A stretch of 64,000 bases of DNA from Cellvibrio polysaccharolyticus (GTDB taxonomy: Bacteria > Pseudomonadota > Gammaproteobacteria > Pseudomonadales > Cellvibrionaceae). This document shows positions 59,294-64,000 of this stretch, piece after piece; the first letter of the stretch is position 1; each line of letters opens with the position of its first letter. The stretch lies in NCBI RefSeq assembly GCF_015182315.1, contig NZ_PRDL01000001.1, forward strand, positions 1 to 64,000. The letters run 5' to 3'. Made by a program: the position numbers and the translations under genes. Under the pieces are notes generated by a model. That model had not been told where the DNA came from. It worked only from the letters and a program-made list of their open reading frames with translations, and did not search any database.

Positions 59294-61351
59294 ATGTCCA
59301 ATCCGCTCCTTGAAAATCACACCCTGCCGCCTTTCTCGCGCATTCAACCGGAACACATTGAACCGGCAGTCAGCCAACTCATCAGCGAAGGGCGCGAGCA
59401 CCTGGAGAATTTGCTGCAACAGCTGCAAACACCGGATTGGGAGCATTTAGTAGCACCACTGGAAGCCGCTGGCGATCGCCTCGACCAAGCCTGGTCGCCG
59501 ATCAGCCATCTCAATGCGGTTGCCAACAATGATGCGCTGCGTGATGCCTACAACGCCAGCCTTGAACTGCTCACCGAATACGGCACCTGGTACAGCCAGC
59601 ACACAGGTTTATACGAAGCCTACACCCGCCTTGCCGAAAGCCCGGCATTTGCCTCGCTGCCGCAGGCCAAACAACAAACCATCAATAATGCCCTGCGCGA
59701 TTTCCGTCTCGGGGGCGTAGCGCTGGAGGGGGACAAAAAGGCCCGTTTTGGCGAAATTCAGCAGCGCCTGTCGCAGCTCTCTACCCGTTTTTCCAACAAC
59801 GTGCTGGACGCAACCCAGGCCTGGTTCAAACACATGACTGATGTCAGTGAACTGGCCGGCCTGCCGGAGTCTGCCCTCGCCCAGGCAGCGCAAACCGCGA
59901 CTCGCAAACAACTGGATGGCTACGTCATTACACTGGACTTCCCTTCCTACCTGGCGGTGATGATGTACGCCGAAAACCGGGATCTGCGCAAAGCGGTTTA
60001 CACCGCTTACGTTACCCGCGCCTCTGCCGATGGCAAAAAAGCTGATGGCAGCAGCGCTGCCGAATGGGACAACAGCCCGTTGATTACGGAAATTCTGGCG
60101 CTTCGTCACGAGCTGGCCAGCCTGCTCGGTTTTGCCCATTACGCCGAACGCTCACTGGCCAGCAAAATGGCCGACTCGGTCGATCAGGTCACCGGTTTTC
60201 TCCATGAGCTGGCTGCCAAATCACGACCGCTGGCCGAGCGTGATCTGGCCGAGCTGAAAGCCTTCGCCCGCGAGCAGGGTTATGACGAGGTGCAGGCCTG
60301 GGACATCACCTGGCTGAGCGAAAAACTGCGCGAACAAAAGTACGCGGTATCTGATGAAGCGCTGCGCCCTTACTTCCCCGCAGAACGCGCCATTGCCGGT
60401 ATGTTTGAGGTGGTAAAGCGCCTGTTCAACATCGACATTCGTCAGCAACCGGACGTTGATGTATGGCATGACGATGTGCGTTATTACACCATCTATGAAC
60501 AGGGTAAAGCGGTTGCCGGCTTTTACCTGGATTTGTTTGCCCGTGAGCATAAACGCGGCGGAGCCTGGATGGCGGATTGCCGGGTACGTCGTCAAACGCC
60601 TGAAGGCGTGCAGCTCCCGGTGGCTTTCCTGACTTGCAACTTTACGCCGCCGGTTGGCGATACACCGTCACTGCTGACTCACGACGAAGTCACTACCCTG
60701 TTCCATGAATTCGGCCACGGCCTGCACCATATGCTGACCCGCATCGACGTAGCCGCGGTAAGTGGTATTAACGGCGTGGCCTGGGACGCGGTGGAACTGC
60801 CCAGCCAGTTTATGGAAAACTGGTGCTGGCAGCCGGAAGCGATTCCGTTAATTTCCGGCCACTATCAAACCGGTGAACCGCTGCCACAAGCGTTGCTGGA
60901 TAAAATGCTGGCTGCAAAAAATTTCCAGTCCGGCTTGCAGATGGTACGCCAGCTGGAATTCTCGCTATTCGATATGCTGTTACACATCGGCTACAACCCG
61001 GCCGCCCCGGTGGACCCGCAAGCGGTGCTGGATGCGGTGCGTAAAGAAGTTGCCGTGATACCGGCGCCGGAATTCAATCGCTTCCAGAACAGTTTCAGCC
61101 ATATTTTTGCCGGTGGCTACGCAGCCGGCTACTACAGCTACAAATGGGCAGAAGTGCTCTCGGCAGATGCCTTTTCACGCTTCGAGGAAGAAGGCATCTT
61201 TAATGCGGAAACCGGCAGAGGATTTCTTGAAAATATTCTGCAACAGGGCGGCAGCCGCGCACCGATGGAGTTATTTGTAGCCTTCCGTGGGCGCGAACCG
61301 GCAATTGATGCGCTGCTGCGTCACAGCGGCCTGACAACCGAGGCGGCCTGA
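59294..61351 (+). CDS. prlC: Oligopeptidase A
   Basis: This cytoplasmic M3 zinc metallopeptidase degrades signal peptides and short peptides. The 685-residue product (E. coli 680) has the active site LFHEFGHGLHHML with His471, Glu472 and His475, and the later substrate region GYAAGYYSYKWAEVLSADAF. I chose the ATG at 59294 (MSNPLLENHTLPPF); the frame is open far upstream into the antisense of the carbonic anhydrase gene, which is rejected. It is followed one base later by yheV. Confidence 0.97.
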   Translation: MSNPLLENHTLPPFSRIQPEHIEPAVSQLISEGREHLENLLQQLQTPDWEHLVAPLEAAGDRLDQAWSPISHLNAVANNDALRDAYNASLELLTEYGTWYSQHTGLYEAYTRLAESPAFASLPQAKQQTINNALRDFRLGGVALEGDKKARFGEIQQRLSQLSTRFSNNVLDATQAWFKHMTDVSELAGLPESALAQAAQTATRKQLDGYVITLDFPSYLAVMMYAENRDLRKAVYTAYVTRASADGKKADGSSAAEWDNSPLITEILALRHELASLLGFAHYAERSLASKMADSVDQVTGFLHELAAKSRPLAERDLAELKAFAREQGYDEVQAWDITWLSEKLREQKYAVSDEALRPYFPAERAIAGMFEVVKRLFNIDIRQQPDVDVWHDDVRYYTIYEQGKAVAGFYLDLFAREHKRGGAWMADCRVRRQTPEGVQLPVAFLTCNFTPPVGDTPSLLTHDEVTTLFHEFGHGLHHMLTRIDVAAVSGINGVAWDAVELPSQFMENWCWQPEAIPLISGHYQTGEPLPQALLDKMLAAKNFQSGLQMVRQLEFSLFDMLLHIGYNPAAPVDPQAVLDAVRKEVAVIPAPEFNRFQNSFSHIFAGGYAAGYYSYKWAEVLSADAFSRFEEEGIFNAETGRGFLENILQQGGSRAPMELFVAFRGREPAIDALLRHSGLTTEAA

Positions 61352-61352
61352 T

Positions 61353-61604
61353 ATGTCCTATAGCCAAAAACGTCGTTTTGTCGCGGGCGCGGTGTGCCCG
61401 CGTTGTTCCGAAATGGACAAACTGGTGGTGTATAACGAAGACGGCAAGGATTACCGGGAATGTGTCAGTTGCGGCTACAAGGATGAGATGCGTTTTCCAC
61501 AACAGGCACGGGAGTTGGACACACGCGTAAACAGTAGCGAAGAAGAAAAGGCAGGCCAGACCCAGGTGATAAAAATTCTGCCCTTCGATGCTGATAACAA
61601 ATAG
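61353..61604 (+). CDS. yheV: YheV-family zinc-ribbon protein
   Basis: The 83-residue protein has a zinc ribbon, CPRC (about 15-18) and CVSCGY (about 37-42), the DUF2387 pattern, and then an acidic tail. Its start lies one base after the prlC stop, so the two are co-translated. Family function is not established. It converges on the unknown gene at 61615. Confidence 0.92.
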   Translation: MSYSQKRRFVAGAVCPRCSEMDKLVVYNEDGKDYRECVSCGYKDEMRFPQQARELDTRVNSSEEEKAGQTQVIKILPFDADNK

Positions 61605-61614
61605 GCGATGTTAC

Positions 61615-62295
61615 TTAATGGGTGACCTTCGCTCGCGGCTGGCTAAAGGAGATGTCAATATCCATGCTGTCTGTCAAACAGGGCCAGCGGCTCAGCTCTT
61701 TGTCCCAGCCATTGCGCTTGTGCTGCTGCACGTATTGTTGAATCTGTTTGCCAGCAAAACGGTGCTTGTCCAATAACAATTCCGCCGAAAACAACACCGC
61801 CTGGTCCAGCTCATTGGCGAAGGGCTCGCCAATCAATTCGTGGGCAATAATGTTGGCACGGGTCATATCAAGCGGTGCCAGCGGAATACCGCATTGGCTG
61901 ATAAACCGGTCATTGATTTCTTCCAGCAGACGATGCGCGAGGTAGGCTTCTTCAAGCAAGGCACCAATGTAACCGGGGTTGCGCACAATGCCTGGCGGAT
62001 TCAGAAAATAATCGCAGGCAATGCGCAGCAGCGGTTTGATCTCCTCATAGATACCGGCCTCGTGCGTGATGTCGGTAATCGCCTCAACAAAGTCGGCCAC
62101 CTGTTCAACATAGTGCACAACGAAGTTAATCAGAGCCGGCACAGCACCGGTGTCTGGCAAACGGATTGCCTTGTGCAACGACGGGATACGGGGTTCCAAT
62201 GCCTTACGGAAAGACCGACTGCTCTCTTCGTTCACACGTATATATTCCACCATACCGCGAATGCGGGCCACCCGTTCCTGACACATAACAATCAC
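61615..62295 (-). CDS. Conserved-looking protein of unknown function
   Basis: I do not recognise this helix-rich soluble protein of about 226 residues. It has no signal peptide or membrane segment. Recurrent features are a basic N-terminal part (QERVARIRGMVEYIRVNEES), a long central region rich in Leu/Glu helices (LLEEAYLAHRLLEEINDRF) and a hydrophilic end (YVQQHKRNGWDKELSRWP). I chose a GTG at 62295 because GGAG lies 8 bases before it; ATG at 62286 is the alternative. Codon use looks like its neighbours, so it is probably a real gene. It converges on yheV with 10 bases between. Confidence 0.72.
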   Translation of the reverse strand: MIVMCQERVARIRGMVEYIRVNEESSRSFRKALEPRIPSLHKAIRLPDTGAVPALINFVVHYVEQVADFVEAITDITHEAGIYEEIKPLLRIACDYFLNPPGIVRNPGYIGALLEEAYLAHRLLEEINDRFISQCGIPLAPLDMTRANIIAHELIGEPFANELDQAVLFSAELLLDKHRFAGKQIQQYVQQHKRNGWDKELSRWPCLTDSMDIDISFSQPRAKVTH

Positions 62296-63036
62296 TGACT
62301 GTACTCCAAATGAGCCAGCCAATCCTTGCTGACATAAACATAAATAAACATGGGGTTTTGATTCATTAACACTAATACATCGCTACCTGATCGCAAGCTG
62401 TCTTTAAGACTATCTTATTCTAAGCAACCGGTTAAAGTCGGCATCAAATATAACATTAGTGCATATAGGAAATATTAAAAAAACCTCTCCACACCTGCTA
62501 CATAAGCTCCGCCAAAAAACATATTGCAAAGGGTGATGAGAAAAATAACAACAACACAGGGTTGTTATAAAAAACAGCCGAGCATTTTTAAAATGATTAC
62601 AGCGCCATATTTCCCGACTTTAGCGCACCGCCCTCAACTTTGAAAATTCAATCACGATGCACGGCAGCAAACTACCGATAAAAATCCTTAAAGGTCAGGC
62701 TTTTCCGAGCAAGCCGTTCAGGCTCTGCTGACGCGCTTGCCCTGCCGGTAATTGTTTTTAAATAGGTAAAATAACAACCGACGCTAAAACATCATCTATG
62801 ATGAGAAATGAAACACGCTGTTGTCATTCGGAATATTGATTTTTCAGTCTATTTCACCGGTTTCGAAAAAGTGACGGATGCAGTATTACGCCTTTTTCCT
62901 TGTCTGCACGGTGCCCGCTATCAATTTGCCGAATCGTGCGATGCGCTAAAGCGCTCTGTGTCTGTCAGGTCTTTTGCCCGTGTCCTGGCCCGTAGTTAGA
63001 ACATAAACATAACAAACTACCCGGAGAAGATAGGGA
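62296..63036. other. AT-rich divergent spacer before coxB
   Basis: These 741 bases hold no credible gene; a 63-codon frame at 62808-62999 is arginine-rich and lacks a ribosome site. A perfect 8-bp inverted repeat, ATAACAAC/GTTGTTAT (62545-62568), and AACCGGTT at 62426-62433 are possible protein sites. The promoters of coxB and of the minus-strand gene must lie here. Confidence 0.5.
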
Positions 63037-64000
63037 ATGAAGCAACGAGCAGGCAAACCAGGCTCCCCCTGGCTGCTCGCACCGGTACTGGCAGGTGTCG
63101 GCTATCCGGCACTGGCAGCAGAGGTCGAGCGCTGGGCATTCAATATGATTGAAGGTGTTACACCGATCAGTCGCGAAATTCACGGCTTGCACATGGAGAT
63201 GTTCTGGTGGTGTGTCGCCATCGGCGTGCTGGTGTTCGGGGTGATGCTGTTCAGCATGATCTTCCACCGCAAATCCCGTGGCGTAAAGGCCGCACAATTC
63301 CATGAAAATACCTGGCTGGAAATCACCTGGACGGTGCTTCCCATTGTCATTCTGGTGTTGATGGCGCTACCGGCAACCCGCACACTGATCAACCTCTACG
63401 ACACTGACGAAGCCGATATGGATATTCTTATCACCGGCTATCAGTGGCGCTGGAAATACGACTACGTTAATGACGATCTCAGTTTTTTCAGCAACCTCAG
63501 CACCCCCCGCGAACAAATCGACGGCCTGGTCGCCAAAGGGCCCTATTACCTGCTGGAAGTCGATGAGCCGTTAGTGGTGCCCATCAATCAAAAAATCCGT
63601 TTTCTGATTACCGCCAATGACGTCATCCACTCCTGGTGGGTGCCTGCCTTCGGCGTTAAAAAAGATGCCATTCCCGGTTTTATCAAGGAATCCTGGGCGA
63701 CCATTATCGAACCGGGTATTTACCGCGGCCAGTGCGCCGAACTGTGTGGACAGGATCATGGCTTTATGCCAATTGTGGTTGAGGCAAAAACCGAAGCCGA
63801 TTACCAAGTGTGGCTCAGTGAAAAACAGGCCGAAATGGCAGCCATCCGCGAACTCACCGCGAAAACGTTCACCTTCGATGAACTTTACCAGCGCGGCGAA
63901 CAGGTTTATTTGCGCGCTTGCGCCGCTTGCCACCAGGCCAACGGTGAAGGTGTGCCGCCCACCTTCCCGGCATTAAAAGGTGACTCCATGGTCACCGGCC
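63037..64000 (+). CDS. coxB: Cytochrome c oxidase subunit II with fused cytochrome c (partial)
   Basis: The gene runs off the right edge after 321 codons. The product has a signal (cut near residue 28), two membrane helices (about 53-75 and 92-112), and a periplasmic CuA domain with CAELCGQDHGF (Cys233, Glu235, Cys237, His241) and HSWWVPAFGVK. A C-terminal cytochrome c domain begins with CAACH (Cys295, Cys298, His299), so this is the caa3/cbaA-like type that takes electrons from cytochrome c. GGAGAAG and GGGA lie before the ATG at 63037. Further cox genes are expected beyond the window. Confidence 0.95.
   Translation, partial: MKQRAGKPGSPWLLAPVLAGVGYPALAAEVERWAFNMIEGVTPISREIHGLHMEMFWWCVAIGVLVFGVMLFSMIFHRKSRGVKAAQFHENTWLEITWTVLPIVILVLMALPATRTLINLYDTDEADMDILITGYQWRWKYDYVNDDLSFFSNLSTPREQIDGLVAKGPYYLLEVDEPLVVPINQKIRFLITANDVIHSWWVPAFGVKKDAIPGFIKESWATIIEPGIYRGQCAELCGQDHGFMPIVVEAKTEADYQVWLSEKQAEMAAIRELTAKTFTFDELYQRGEQVYLRACAACHQANGEGVPPTFPALKGDSMVTG

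Noticed and set aside
62426..62433. AACCGGTT as a third LacI-type operator
   Set aside because: The flanking bases do not extend the TG...CA pattern and no sugar gene follows.
62808..62999. Small 63-codon gene before coxB
   Set aside because: No ribosome site, arginine/serine-rich composition and no resemblance to a known protein.
1..64000. Prophage, transposase, integrase, tRNA or rRNA genes
   Set aside because: None could be recognised; gene content and order are those of a stable chromosomal region.

Overview
The window reads as a chromosomal segment of a free-living, polysaccharide-degrading gammaproteobacterium related to Cellvibrio (Cellvibrionaceae). Several blocks keep the Pseudomonas-type order: rph-crc-pyrE, slmA-argB-algC-coaBC-radC-rpmBG, trkH-trkA-rsmB-fmt-def-(LysM)-dprA-tsaC-hemF-aroE, and gamma-carbonic anhydrase-prlC. 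Added to these are two very large TonB-dependent receptors of the carbohydrate-uptake type and a poly-serine-linker lipoprotein, both typical of Cellvibrio and Saccharophagus. The genus assignment is inference from gene order and protein style; no rRNA gene is present.

Layout. 1-398: non-coding, with an 8-bp tandem repeat. 0.4-6.7 kb: yicC, an unknown membrane-anchored protein, rph, crc, pyrE, a DUF4124-like exported protein, a pirin. 6.76-6.86 kb: a long nested inverted repeat resembling a REP/MITE element. 6.9-12.8 kb: fadE, a single-domain globin, a luciferase-like flavin oxidoreductase, a GntP-type permease. 13.4-15.4 kb: two DUF4398 lipoproteins (the second with an OmpA domain), then aqpZ. 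15.7-21.8 kb: a zinc-homeostasis module (FtsX-type ABC permease and ATPase, DUF3299 protein, two COG0523 GTPases, and a ZrgA-like DUF2796 lipoprotein with 21 perfect His-Asp repeats), with a near-consensus Zur box upstream of the outermost GTPase gene. 22.3-25.2 kb: TonB receptor 1. 25.4-32.5 kb: slmA, argB, a membrane-anchored algC, coaBC, then divergent radC, rpmB and rpmG. 32.6-39.0 kb: an NTF2-like protein and the minus-strand run def-fmt-rsmB-trkA-trkH. 39.1-41.3 kb: LysM protein and dprA. 41.4-42.8 kb: a soluble chemoreceptor-like protein. 43.2-45.7 kb: tsaC, hemF, aroE. 45.7-48.7 kb: a LysR regulator divergent from DoxX, cytochrome b561 and pirin genes. 48.8-49.3 kb: MgtC/SapB protein. 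49.7-53.0 kb: TonB receptor 2. 53.1-59.1 kb: choice-of-anchor-I-like lipoprotein, FAH-family hydrolase, DUF3313 lipoprotein, a diguanylate cyclase with a periplasmic solute-binding sensor, gamma-carbonic anhydrase. 59.3-62.3 kb: prlC, yheV, an unknown protein. 63.0 kb to the end: coxB with a fused cytochrome c domain, cut by the window edge.

The main regulatory observations are an exact 15-base LacI-type operator in front of both distant TonB receptors (at the second it sits just downstream of a strong sigma-70 promoter), the Zur box of the zinc module, and unexplained repeats at 0.2, 6.8, 12.97 and 41.4 kb. I found no phage, insertion sequence, CRISPR array, tRNA or rRNA.
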